Shown here piece by piece: positions 24,901 through 34,310 of a stretch of DNA of 64,000 nt. Origin of the DNA: Oehlia diaphana (Eukaryota; Glomeromycota; Glomeromycetes; Glomerales; Glomeraceae). The number at the start of each line of letters is the position of its first letter. The stretch's first letter is position 1. Position numbers and translations under genes: made by a program. The stretch lies in contig QZLH01000034.1 of NCBI GenBank assembly GCA_003833135.1, positions 103,821-167,820 of the forward strand. The letters run 5' to 3'. A model generated the notes under the pieces. It did not search any database, was not told the DNA's origin, and worked only from the letters and a program-made list of their open reading frames with translations.

Positions 24901-25384
24901 AAATATCTACGGGTCCATTAAACGTTATTGTGGCACTAAATGGACCAGTTCCACTAGTTGTTCCTGACATACTAACGATGAAACTATCATTTTTTGGATT
25001 TGTAATGTTTATAGCATCCAAATTAAGTTGTGAATCATTGACTGAACTTTGAGCTACATTTGGAATTATGACCAGGAAAAAAAGAGGGATAAATATAGCG
25101 GAAAGAATAACTGAAAAAGCTCCACAAACAGCCCAAAACCTTCTTCGGCGATAAAAAGGAGAATTATTGATTGGTATTGAAAGACTCTTAGCACTCTTTC
25201 TTTTTATTGCGTCCATATAATCACGATCCAATTCAGTTTCCGTTGATAATACACTACTATCTTCAAGATCAGTAGTGTACGTGATTACTGAACCTCTTGT
25301 TAACGAAGGAGTAAAAGTTCCATCTTTAAAATCCGAAATAGCTGGGTCCTCATCCATTGAGGTAGTACTTTCTTGATAATTCAT
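21983..25384 (-). CDS. Large DUF3712/Tag1-like membrane protein
   Basis: Intronless 1133-residue protein. Residues 1-80 are polar and presumably cytosolic. A run of arginines (79-82) precedes one hydrophobic helix at about 85-108. The remaining ~1000 residues form an extended beta-rich, NxS/T-rich region consistent with a luminal or extracellular domain. It contains several repeats of an LEA-2/DUF3712-like module: ATITFNGPVDISYNGAILGS, PFIKSSRIVFDNQTANTNVS, ASGQILNAGSLPATISFPDG, GFNGLKQFTVDKVEFPFAV. The C-terminus is Pro/Ala-rich. In other fungi this architecture is found in vacuolar-membrane proteins such as yeast Tag1, linked to termination of autophagy, and is often mislabelled as pre-rRNA processing. 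Type II orientation and vacuolar location are inferences from that similarity. It lies 385 bases upstream of DPH7 on the same strand, with no operon implied. Confidence 0.75.
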   Translation of the reverse strand: MNYQESTTSMDEDPAISDFKDGTFTPSLTRGSVITYTTDLEDSSVLSTETELDRDYMDAIKRKSAKSLSIPINNSPFYRRRRFWAVCGAFSVILSAIFIPLFFLVIIPNVAQSSVNDSQLNLDAINITNPKNDSFIVSMSGTTSGTGPFSATITFNGPVDISYNGAILGSVELDPIEVSGGKGTLVGEPRLFIIRDKAAFNDFTSKVLSAKEFEWTLQGKASVKTLGMNLNNLKLNKKITILGSNNFNTSVLDLKLTENQDKTISLEILTNVYNPSPIGIETGDMTMQLSYNQTLIATTVAKNVFIGAKANNITLTGVTKAPTTEQDRLNMIAVTNSYLTNTPIITSANILSIVPKNGPVDWLNSAIKGFSLSATIGSNPNPLKLISNLDLGEETLKFTTDEPYSPTISSKNAVADYALPFNIKFTILEVGQKITIARDNKDIITVESPEVPVISTPNQLSLNISETKMQVLDAGKFSDLLADLATNKESEVVVYGKTTILTNTDILGQALIQGIPFNLTSKLQGFDQFNSDGSPPVVQDLTILSGSSNQLFMGIIVVLTNPSKYSTSVGQVSFDMFYKDKKIGTTVIPDLSVVPGPNPVTVMAILDDPGKNPDTVELFKLFLTGQSATVNIKGNEHSTNITSLIPAFKSINIPSSMPPLKTPFIKSSRIVFDNQTANTNVSTGIVEMTNPFVAPISIYAMNSSFSFNGIELGSLEQNIYNNPIFIPGNTDQTLQFPVKMVVDPVVSFTVLRTLALQNNLDVTVLDSLIALSNVSVPEADPNANPTPEVLKSFDMAKFVTTAMAKIPVTVTMDSQVAIGNYFMSMSYKQDIIATTDQSILNMIPALAAPLINHMIGQTEMSFDSVFVQNIDVNSFDTSASGQILNAGSLPATISFPDGAYLYSDNTLLGKVLVPPITTGGDNRFTNSVSKFIIADIPTFSSFSAKSYTAQSVSMELASDNVMITSFGLPIGPISMRKAFQIDGFNGLKQFTVDKVEFPFAVTVDVNNPARVGVELGKVVYDLSINGEQISTVTSNNIIINPNAVSSFTFQGELHLDPKLGPSLISPNPPSVVAQGISVTPPKATGEVVWLEETLKSFTLTVPLNLSSLINGKSVPPVDPAAPAAPAPPAPPAA

Positions 25385-26261
25385 GTCGTTGAAATCGATT
25401 CAAAGAATGACAATTATTATTAATTAAAATTAATTTAAATTAAATAAATTAAAATATAAAGGCTTAAATATTACAAAAAATTCGACATATTGTTGTCAAA
25501 CGAAAAATTTTTTTTTTTCATTAAAAAGAATCAATATCCTGGTAAAATGAATTTCTAATTTATTTTATTTGTAAATCATGACAAACCGCAGTATCTAACA
25601 AATTAAATAAAATGATATGAAAAGAAAATCCTTATAACAGCCTCGTGAAAGTTCAATGTGCTTACAGATCATAAATAACCTCCTTAAAATAAATCATCAA
25701 TGTTCATAAAGAAAATCTTTTCAAATTCTATAAGAATAAGTAAATACTCCCTTTGCGGGGTTCTTAATAATGGGAATTTTCGACATTTTTGAATGCGCAT
25801 TACGAACTTATTGTCGGTAGTACAAAATGTATCACCATCGATTATTATTTAATTTTGTTTCTATTTTACGTTAGTATATAACATTTATCTATGTGAATTG
25901 GTACATGTGATTCTTTAATTAAAAGGAATACATTTATAAAGAAAAAAAATAGAATCAATTACGATTAAGGTAAAAGAAAGGAGGTACGTGTTACAATCGT
26001 TACGTTACATTCGAGAAAATTTCTTATACGAAGATCTCAAAATTAAATTCCTATTAGTGATCTTTCTAATTTGTAATTAATAAAAAATTCCTTGGAAAAT
26101 CATATTACATTTTATGATTTGCAAAGATAAAGTAAGGATGGGAAAATGATAACCATGGTTGCAAGAATATATATTGTTGAATCGCGAAATCCTTTAATTG
26201 CAACTTTATAAAAAGTTTTAAAGTTAATATTGAATTAAACAGACTCCGTAAAATTACGTAT
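25385..26261. other. Spacer, possibly with the 3' exon of the next gene
   Basis: AT-rich stretch between the DUF3712 gene and a small membrane protein whose first exon ends at a consensus donor (GTAAGT). Any 3' exon of that gene would lie here on the minus strand. A possible acceptor near 26207 opens a short hydrophobic frame (..STIYILATMVIIFPSLLYLCKS) but the case is weak. Confidence 0.4.
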
Positions 26262-26657
26262 TTACTTACATATTGATAAAACTATGGCCAAAATAATTAA
26301 TATGATAAGAGGAGATTTTCTCTTTGGATGCCTAGGATCAATCAACCAATTCCAGAATTCTTTAATCTTACTACATAGCCTTTTCTTTGCTATTTTATCT
26401 TTTTTTGTTGAAGAATTTGTATGATTTATATTATGATGATAAATTAGAGAGTCTTTTGAAAATTTATTATAATAAATTTCTTCAGAACTAGGTTTATTAT
26501 TATGAATTGGTTTAGGCGAGGTTAATAATAATGGAATTTCATCTTCGATATTTATTTCGTGTGAATATTTAGTACTTAAAGATGACACGGAACTATTTTT
26601 CGAGTGCGTTAAAAGAGATGAAGGTACTTTTAAGGAATTGATATCTTTGATTGACAT
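26262..26657 (-). CDS. Hypothetical tail-anchored-type membrane protein, 3' end uncertain
   Basis: The open frame codes for 131 residues and I do not recognise it. The first ~90 residues are Ser/Asn/Lys-rich and polar. A basic segment (KKDKIAKKRLCSKIKEFWNWL, then RHPKRKS) precedes a hydrophobic helix at about 114-129. The frame would stop two codons after the helix. However, the sequence there is AT|GTAAGTAAAT, a perfect 5' splice donor, so the true protein probably continues into an unseen exon. As drawn it would be a C-terminal tail-anchored protein; with a further exon it would be a single-pass protein with a luminal part. Polar-head plus basic-stretch plus helix layout resembles the N-terminus of the DUF3712 protein next door, which hints at a broken or multi-exon relative, but this is only an inference. 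Confidence 0.5.
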   Translation of the reverse strand: MSIKDINSLKVPSSLLTHSKNSSVSSLSTKYSHEINIEDEIPLLLTSPKPIHNNKPSSEEIYYNKFSKDSLIYHHNINHTNSSTKKDKIAKKRLCSKIKEFWNWLIDPRHPKRKSPLIILIILAIVLSICK

Positions 26658-28115
26658 TTTGTTTAACTAAATAAAAAGATGATGGAATTGGGTGATATAA
26701 ATATAAATTGAGGTAGTGGAGTATTTATTCCGTTTAATACTTTGTACGTTACCAGATTTAGAATATAAGTAGCCTGCTTTAATAATTAAGTGTCAGATGA
26801 TTCAAAAATGTACAAATATGACTCCACCCGTTTTTATTATAAAATTAATTAATTTCTATTTGGAATTTGCTATTTTCATATTTGGAAAAATGTATCATTG
26901 AAAAGAACAATGAAAAAGAATCAACTGGAAAAAAGCACGACATAAATAGCACCAATCTCATTAATTTATTTAATAACCATTGGTTCCTTTTTTTTTCTTT
27001 TCTTGGTATTGGCTTCTTTAATATTTTCTACAGAATCATTCCACATTTATTGCAGTCAAGCAAATTAAACCGATAAAAAACTTAATAATATTATCACGTG
27101 ATTTCTAGTTTTTTGTATCCGACCACCTTTAGTAACATTTTCCTATCTTTAATTTCATATTTGTATGACAAACATTATTAGAAATATAAAAGCTGCATAA
27201 ATTTCAAACCCTAATTCTTACCTTTAATTATACATTTTGACGCACAAATATTTGAACAATATTTGGAATTGCGGATAATATGAAAGAGTAAGCTATTGGG
27301 ACGAACAAAATGGAAGCGAAAATACTAGAGATTTTTCGGTATTCAATATAAGTAATCATTAATTTAAAGGGTGCAACTACTAACAGTTTTAGTCTCAATG
27401 AAGGACGAACAAATGGAAGCGAAAAAATATTGAAGGTTATTACCTATAAATAAAATTATTTAAATGAAGTGATGATGCTCTCAGGAACAAGCTTAAGGTA
27501 TCTTTTATTTTTAACGTTTTTTCAAATTTCAAAATAGATACTTTATAATCAAGTTGAGGATATTCAAACCCATAACATTCCATAACATTACTTCCAAAGG
27601 GAAGAATTAATCTGATTTAATTATTTCTTTTTCTTGATTAGTATTTAACAGTTATTTGTAATAACTTTGTATATGTGAAATTTGCCTAAAGTAAACTAAG
27701 ATGGGTTGGAAGAAGTATTGAAGAAACCCCTGATCAAACTTCATTTATTTATTGCTGGTATGAAAGTTTGAAAATAGAGTTATTTTATATTTTAGATCTC
27801 ATATAGTTTTTCAAATAAAAATCAATCATAAAATATTTTTAAGTATTAAATAAATCAGCCTACGAAAAAATAAATTTAAAACTCCCATTCCAGTAGATCA
27901 TACCTTCATGAAGTAATCCATCATTTTAATATTACTCGGATTACAAAATTCACATGAGTACAAGCAATAAATCGAATAATCGATGGCGTGTTTACCTAAC
28001 ATTTATAGTAAAGTAATATGCTCAAGATGTGTTAATAAGCCTCGAGCATGTGAATTTTTTTACATATAAAGATCACAATCAGTCGAAAAATCTCCGTTCC
28101 TTTTCGTTCCCTAGA
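26658..28115. other. Divergent intergenic region
   Basis: Spacer between divergent genes (26657 minus, 28150 plus), so it holds both promoters. CACGTGAT occurs at about 27096-27103. The duplicated phrase GGACGAACAAA(A)TGGAAGCGAAAA at about 27299-27320 and 27403-27425 marks a small local repeat. No gene is supported; the 69-codon frame at 26867-27076 has no features. Confidence 0.5.

Positions 28116-28150
<35 letters not shown>
28116..28150. repeat. T15-A20 tract at the start of the F-box gene
   Basis: A pure T-run passes directly into a pure A-run that ends in the start codon of the F-box gene at 28150. The same T-to-A arrangement recurs at other gene edges and inside introns of this window. 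Confidence 0.85.
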
Positions 28151-28151
<1 letters not shown>

Positions 28152-30204
28152 GGCGCCTTTTCCAAACGAAATCTTACAAGAAATCTTTATTAATATTAAC
28201 GATATCAAAACATTACATTCTATTATACTAGTAAATCGTAACTGGTGTCGCAACGGTATAAAATATCTTTGGAAGAATCCGTTTCGTGGTGATGTTGATT
28301 TAAAAAATCATACCAAGATTGTTCCTCTTCTTTTGAAATTCATCGTAAAAGATAAAGAATTTATGAAAAGATTTATACGTGAGAATTATGACAAAATTAT
28401 GAAAGATTCTCATGATGAGCAAGAAATTGAAGTTAATGTCGAAGATAACGAAAAAACAAAAGAGGAGAGTAAGGATGATATTAAGGAAATTGATAATGAA
28501 CATAAGGATCACGGTGATGACGATAACGAAGACAGCGATGACGATGATGAATTGAATTCTGATGAATACGATGATGAATACGACGAATATGATGTGGACG
28601 ATGAAGAAGATTACGACGAATATTATGAGGATAGTGACGAGTATGATATGGAGGATGAAATGGATGATGATGATGACGATATAGAATGTTCTCTGCCATC
28701 GGATACGTCTTTTGATTATCCTTCTTTTATTACACATATTGATTTTCATAATATTTTCCTCCTTGTTATGAAATATGTTAAAGATAAGGAAAGTAAAATA
28801 AAAAATATGTTTACTTCCTCAGAAAAAAATAGTTTAGAAAAGGGGAAAGGAAAAGAAATTCTTCAGAATGATTTGAATGATATTGAAATAGGATCATTTA
28901 ATTTAGATATTAATATTCCCCTGCCAGAGGTTCCAGAAATAGAACAAGTTTTTGGGTTTGTCTTTACAATCATGAGAATTGTAGTAAAAAGAGGTGCTAT
29001 TATTGAAAAGATTATTTTTCATTTGGATGAAAATGATTTATTCGGAGAACCTTCCGAGCGAGAACCACCAACTTCCATTTTTCATTTCAATTATGGTTTT
29101 GACGAAAAAGCTGTTGAACAGTTCATCACGAGACTTGATATGTTTTTTATAAGCTTGTTTGCTATTGCATACGAAAAGAAAAAAATGACATTTAAAAAGC
29201 TGAGTAGTGTTGAAATTAGTGGATGCATTTATAAAAATCACGTTCTTTCGTCTTTAGCATTACTTTCTAAAAACGTGAGAGTTCTTGGAATTAACGACTT
29301 TAATCTTAATGATCTTCAAGAACCATTGATGAAATTTATTAAATCACAAAAACAACTTGAACAAGTAAGAATCAAGGGAGATAGTTTGGGTTATATCATT
29401 GATAAATTAGGTAATATATCTGGAGTTATTTCCAGTTTGGAATCTCAGGCGAATACGTTAAAGAAGCTCAAATTAACAAATGCAAATATTGGGAATGATT
29501 TTGGATTCGAATCATTGTTAAAATGCAAGCAGTTGGAAAACTTATCTTTGGTTCAAGTAAATATGAGATTACGCCATCTAAGAATTTTTAATCATGCATC
29601 TTTCCCGAATTTGAAGACTTTGAAACTTGATTTCATTGATTACTCGGATGGATTAAGAATGTCAAATAGTGTTAATCCTTTTATTAAAATTATGAATAAT
29701 CATAATATGGTGTCGAATTTGAACGTGCTCAGCATCAAATACGAAGGTGAAAATAATCATAAATTGCTTAAAGGTATATTAGAGAATTGTAATAAGAATC
29801 TTTCTAGTTTCAGCACGTTTATTATCGAAAAACAAGATATCCCACCTTTATTCTCAATCTTAAAGAAATGTATAAATATGAGAAAGTTGTCTTTGACGAG
29901 ATCTTGTCGTTTGATAAATTTCGGATTTACTGTTGAAATGGCAAAGATCTTACCTAAAAGCTTGAATACTTTGGAATTTATTCATATGGTATTATCAGAT
30001 AGTTCATTGATAGGATTTTTTGATAATTGCAAGGTGGAGTTGAAGCAATTTCGCCTTAATTTTCATGGAGATCATCATCTGGATAGGGTTGTTTATAGAG
30101 GATTAATCGAGAAATATAGTAAAGAAAAGAAAATGGTAATTAAAGAATTTGATATGTCCCCAGATTCTGCTCCAAATCTGGAATTCAATGTTAAATGGGA
30201 ATAA
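28150..30204 (+). CDS. F-box protein with acidic insert and leucine-rich repeats
   Basis: Intronless, 684 residues. The N-terminus is an F-box (about 3-42: FPNEILQEIF..LHSIILVNRNWCRNGIKYLW), which binds Skp1 and makes the protein a candidate substrate receptor of an SCF ubiquitin ligase. Residues ~89-178 are an extremely Asp/Glu-rich insert with many DE and DY repeats. The second half (about 345-650) shows irregular leucine-rich repeats such as LEQVRIKGDSLGYI, LKKLKLTNANIG, LENLSLVQVNMRLRHLR, FPNLKTLKLDF and LNTLEFIHMVL. Large families of such F-box/LRR proteins are typical of Glomeromycotina. The acidic block sits between F-box and LRR and is unusual in length. The start at 28150 follows an A-run directly. 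The substrate cannot be predicted. Confidence 0.88.
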
Positions 30205-30626
30205 CTGGATCAATAGGTGAGATATGAAATTTATGTATGTTATTCGAAATATAAAGTGTTTTTTAACCTTTAATTATTAATGTAGAAATAGATTTTAATC
30301 TTGATGTTTCAAAGTAATATAGTGAAATTTTCAAATTTATATTCGAACAAAGGTGAATGCTGTATTTTTACGAAAATATAATACAATTATGGAGCGTTTC
30401 CAGTTGAAAAAAAATTATTTGTAAGAAAGTTAAAAAAAGTTTTTTAGATATTTATTATGAGAACAATATTTATATTTATAATAGCCTATTTTAAGGATAA
30501 ATTAGCGGCCAATTTTTGCTTTATTTACATTTAAGTGTAAGCGTGATAAACGTAAAATAATGACATTATTTGTCATGATGGAATTTTCAATTTTCATTAA
30601 AAAGAACTTTTTAATATTTTATATAG

Positions 30627-30898
30627 TATCGTCAAAGTTTAAGATGTTGGAGTGGTCTTGGGCTTGAGCGTTTGTTCCTTTTACTAATTCTTTTTCACAG
30701 ATCTAATAATGGATCGCGAATAGCATTTGAAGAGCTTGAACTCGCAGAACACGCAATAAAAAGGCTTTCCGAAGTATATTTCTTTCGCGTGTACGCGTTA
30801 GAAAAAAAGAATTAAAGAATTCCAATGTAGTCGAAAGTATAGCATATCGGAACGTTGGACGTTGGAAAACTTTATTATCGGTTCAACAGAGCGATTGA
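30627..30898 (+). pseudogene. Coding-like fragments without start
   Basis: An open frame at 30627-30815 (62 codons, no ATG) ends ..RIAFEELELAEHAIKRLSEVYFFRV.. and looks protein-like. After a one-base frame change a second fragment at 30818-30898 reads VVESIAYRNVGRWKTLLSVQQS. Base composition is richer in G and C than the surroundings. I cannot name a family. It could be a decayed transposon or gene fragment, or chance. Confidence 0.25.
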
Positions 30899-30952
30899 CT
30901 TATTACCAAAGCGAAATCGTCATATTAAAGTTCTTCTCGGTTCAACAGAGCG
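30879..30952. repeat. 15-bp direct repeat pair
   Basis: CGGTTCAACAGAGCG occurs exactly at 30879-30893 and 30938-30952, with 59 bases between starts. It falls inside the GC-richer block. Confidence 0.7.
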
Positions 30953-31497
30953 CACGCGACTTTTAAAAATATCAGGTATTCGGACCTGATCAAATACTAT
31001 CAGGGTGTTCGGACAGTACAGTCTGCCATAACGAAATTCTCTTAGTAAGTTGGAACATGTACAAAATCAAAAAAAAAAAAATTTCAGATAAAAAAAATCA
31101 AATTATTTTTTATTTTCTTTTATTTTAATTTTATTTTATTTTATTTTATTATTAATTATTATTTTTTTTTTTTTTTTTGGACTAGAATTATATTAGTATA
31201 GAATTGAAAAACTAAATGTTATAAACTAGAATGTTTTTAAACTAAATGTTATATAATACTATTTTCACCCGATTCGTCCCACATGAAAATAAATTATGTA
31301 ATATAATATCTAATCTTAGTCTCTAACAATATATAGTTTAGGCGGAATGTACCATAATAATGGCTACGGTCATAAGACTTAATAAAAGATCAAATGCCGA
31401 TTTAGTAGAAGTGGAACTGCTCCTAAAATAGAGAATTAATTAAATTAATAAATAAAATTTAGTTTGAATTAAAAATAATGATTTATTTGATAGACTC

Positions 31498-32279
31498 TTA
31501 CTTTGCAACTGGAGATTGAGTTGGTTGAGGTTGAGATGCGCCTTTTTGGAGAAATTTTAAAAAAAGTTAAGTTTGAATAAAACATTTAAAAACATTTACA
31601 TCCAGTTAGTTATACATACTATTTTGGGGAGCTCTACGGACAAGTTTTGGTTCTTTTGCTGGTGGTGGTGGTGGTGGTGGTGGTGAAGCGCCTCCTGGAG
31701 CTTTGGCTGGAGTTTTGGCACTTGGTGGATTTTTTGCTAAAAAAAAATAAAAATTATTTTAATTATTTTAGCAAAATTAAAATATATGCTACTATAAAAA
31801 AAATAAAAATGAACATACCTGCGATTACTTCAACTGGACCAGAAAATTTATTTCCGGATCCATCATTAAGAGCGAGATTATACGTGTCAGGTGTTACATC
31901 GACTACCCATTCGAAGGACTTAGAATTAATATCAATATTTTCCGATAAAATCGTCGTGTCTTGTGTACTCTTTGCGATAGCCGACAAAACTCCTGGTTGT
32001 TTAGCTGGTGCAATTGTTTCCCAAGTGACCAATACTTTCGCTCCTCTAGTGACAGGTCCAGATGGGGTATTTAACACCGAAACAGACTCTGAATTTTTAA
32101 AAAAATAAAAAAAAATCGAATTTTTAAGTAAGATGATATTAACTTTTCGTTTCGTATTTAATCGATCTCTCTTAAGAAAGAAAGTTTGTGGAATTTGAAA
32201 ATAAAAAAAAAAAATACTCACGGGAAGAGACTAAAGTGATAAGTGCAAGAAGTAATGTCAAAGTTATAAGACGAACCAT
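31498..32279 (-). CDS. Secreted Kre9/Knh1-like (Ig-like) protein
   Basis: Four exons join in frame: 32279-32222, 32088-31819, 31736-31620 and 31541-31498, giving 162 residues. Residues 1-19 form a clear signal peptide (MVRLITLTLLLALITLVSS). Then comes a Kre9/Knh1 N-terminal-type beta-sandwich domain (about 21-110: SVLNTPSGPVTRGAKVLVTWET.. to ..TYNLALNDGSGNKFSGPVEVIAG). These Ser/Thr-rich fungal domains occur in secreted and GPI-anchored wall proteins linked to beta-1,6-glucan. A Lys/Pro/Ala-rich tail follows, containing seven consecutive prolines coded by a (GGT)n microsatellite at 31659-31683 (plus-strand view). The C-terminus SPVAK has no hydrophobic GPI signal, so the protein is probably soluble and secreted. 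All introns are GT..AG with T-rich acceptors. Repeat-length variation in the proline run is likely between strains. Confidence 0.8.
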
Positions 32280-33619
32280 ATTTATTATTATTATTAAATA
32301 TGAATTTTTTTTTGTGTGTGTGTGTATGTGTGTATATTAGTTTTTTTTTTTAAAAAAAAAAGAAAATTTTTATGAATTTATTTTTTTTTTTTTTTGTGAA
32401 AATGTTTCTGAGAAAAAAAAAAGAAGAGCGGATTAAAAGAGTATATATACAAATTTTTGTAATAAAAAATTATCCATGTGAAAATTTGATGAAAAAAAAA
32501 AAAGTATTTTATTTTAAAATATAAAGAAAAGCTTTGTTAAAAAAAAAGTTGATACAAGTTTTACAGATAAAGTTTCTAGAAATGTAGGGTTTGGAGAAAT
32601 AGAATTGATGGTGTCATAAATAAATAACAATAGAATAACCCGAATCAGGAATTATTATTATTTTCGCCAAGAAATATTTTTAGAAGTCAATCAAGTCATA
32701 TCATTACATTAATGGAAAATAATTTTTCCCGCCAACACCTCATGATAAGATAACTTTAAAAATAAATATTTTTTTTTTTTTTTTGTTCTCTTCGGGTATT
32801 CGGAATTTTCCGCAGATATGTAATGATGTAATTGGAAACTTTATAAGTCTATTATTTTTTACTTTCTTGAATCATTATAATGCATTGGGAATCTTATTAA
32901 CCGTTTACGTTTAATAACAACCAAGAAAATCTTTTGAAATCTTTTTCTTGATCATAAGGGTAATGTACAATGACTATAATAATTACAGAATTATGATACT
33001 ATTCACGCCAATTTGCCCGGGTACAAAGAATTAAAAAAATTTTATTTATTCTAATAAGGTTTTTCCATAGTATTAAACTTAAAATATTTTTAGGGTTTTA
33101 TCTAATATTTATTTTTAATAAAATGAAAAAACAATCCCCCTTATTTTTTTTTATCAATTACTACGTTACACAATTAGGGAATTGTTGTTACATAATAAAC
33201 AATGAACACGGAATTGTTCATAAAGGTATTATCCATTACATTCAAATATAAAACTTTCTCCTAATAAAATTTAATAAATTCCTTATTTAAATTTGCATGT
33301 AAATTAACATTTAAGCAAAAATTTTAATTGTTCGATTAAAATAGTTATAAAAATTTCTTACACGTACTGTACGTGTGGATAAGGCTCCTGAAAATGTATT
33401 ATGTACATTTTATTCGTATAAAATATCAGGAGAGATGATCGTCCATTAGTTTTACTTATCTTTTCTAAGGGTTCCCCTCAGTTATCAAAAAAAAGGAAAG
33501 ATCAACTATTTTCAGATTCTCACGTAATTATTATTGCAAATCTATTGTAATTGAAAAACGGCTAAGCCGAATATTAGGGAATTATAAAAATAGCAATATA
33601 AAAAAAAATCTAACCAATA
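32280..33619. other. Intergenic, no gene seen
   Basis: Upstream region of the secreted protein gene. It has a (GT) run at about 32313-32334, T11-A10 at 32341-32361 and further homopolymers. No credible open frame or RNA gene. Confidence 0.5.
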
Positions 33620-34310
33620 ATTTACAAAATTGCCTTGGGATTTATCGTACGGCCAAGCAAATCCCCCCCCCTTTTTTTGTCTTGGAATTATAAAAATAAC
33701 AATATGCAAAATTGCGTGGGTTTATTGTAATAAATCCCATTTATTAAAAAAAAAAAAAATTATTGTCTTAAATTGCGTGGATTTAATTGTTATCAATAAA
33801 GTAAACCTCAAGTAAATCTCATTTATTATTATGTCCTAAAATACAATACAGTATAGTTACAAAATTTCCAAATTGCGTGAATTGCAAAATTGCTTGGATT
33901 AACCGTTAATTAAAAAAAATTTATTATGTCCCCTGAATACAGTATAATTACATAATTTCCAAATTGCGTGAATTACAAAATTGCGTTGATTAATCGTAAT
34001 CAATAATAACCATTTAATTAAAAAAATTATTATGTCCTCTGATTACAGTATAATTACATAATTTCCAAATTACGTGGATTACAAAATTGCGTGGATCAAT
34101 AAAGTAAATCTCATTTATTAAAAAAAAAAAGTTTATTATGTCCAAATTGCGTGAATTAATTGTTATCAATAAAGTAAATCTCATTTATTAAAAAAAATTT
34201 ATTATGTCCTAAAATGCAATACAGTATAATTACAAAATTTTCCAAATTTATTTAATTGTAAAATAAAAATAAAAAAATCTCATTTTATTAGAAAAATTTA
34301 TTATACCTTA
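33620..34310. repeat. Degenerate tandem-repeat array
   Basis: About six imperfect units share an order of short motifs: TTATTATGTCC, ATACAGTATAATTAC, AAATTTCCAAATTGCGTG, ATTACAAAATTGCGTGGAT, ATCAATAAAGTAAATCTC, ATTTATTAAAAAAA. ATGTCC anchors lie at about 33831, 33926, 34032, 34138 and 34204, with a degenerate one near 34300. Spacing is thus 95-106 bases with one 66-base deleted unit. The last unit overlaps the 3' end of the glycosyltransferase gene. Confidence 0.8.

Larger units (their letters stand above)
30205..31497. other. Intergenic, with a compositionally distinct block
   Basis: Mostly AT-rich downstream sequence of the F-box gene and of the Kre9-like gene (convergent). The segment 30620-31045 is visibly less AT-rich and carries open-frame fragments and a 15-bp direct repeat; it is listed separately. 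No intact gene is seen. Confidence 0.5.

Noticed and set aside
28300..28749. Minus-strand frames of 149 and 72 codons
   Set aside because: Reverse shadow of the acidic GAT/GAA repeat in the F-box gene.
31647..32108. 153-codon plus-strand frame
   Set aside because: Shadow of the minus-strand Kre9-like gene, whose spliced product has a signal peptide and family motifs.
33620..34310. CRISPR array
   Set aside because: Eukaryotic context; units are degenerate tandem repeats without constant repeat/unique spacer structure.
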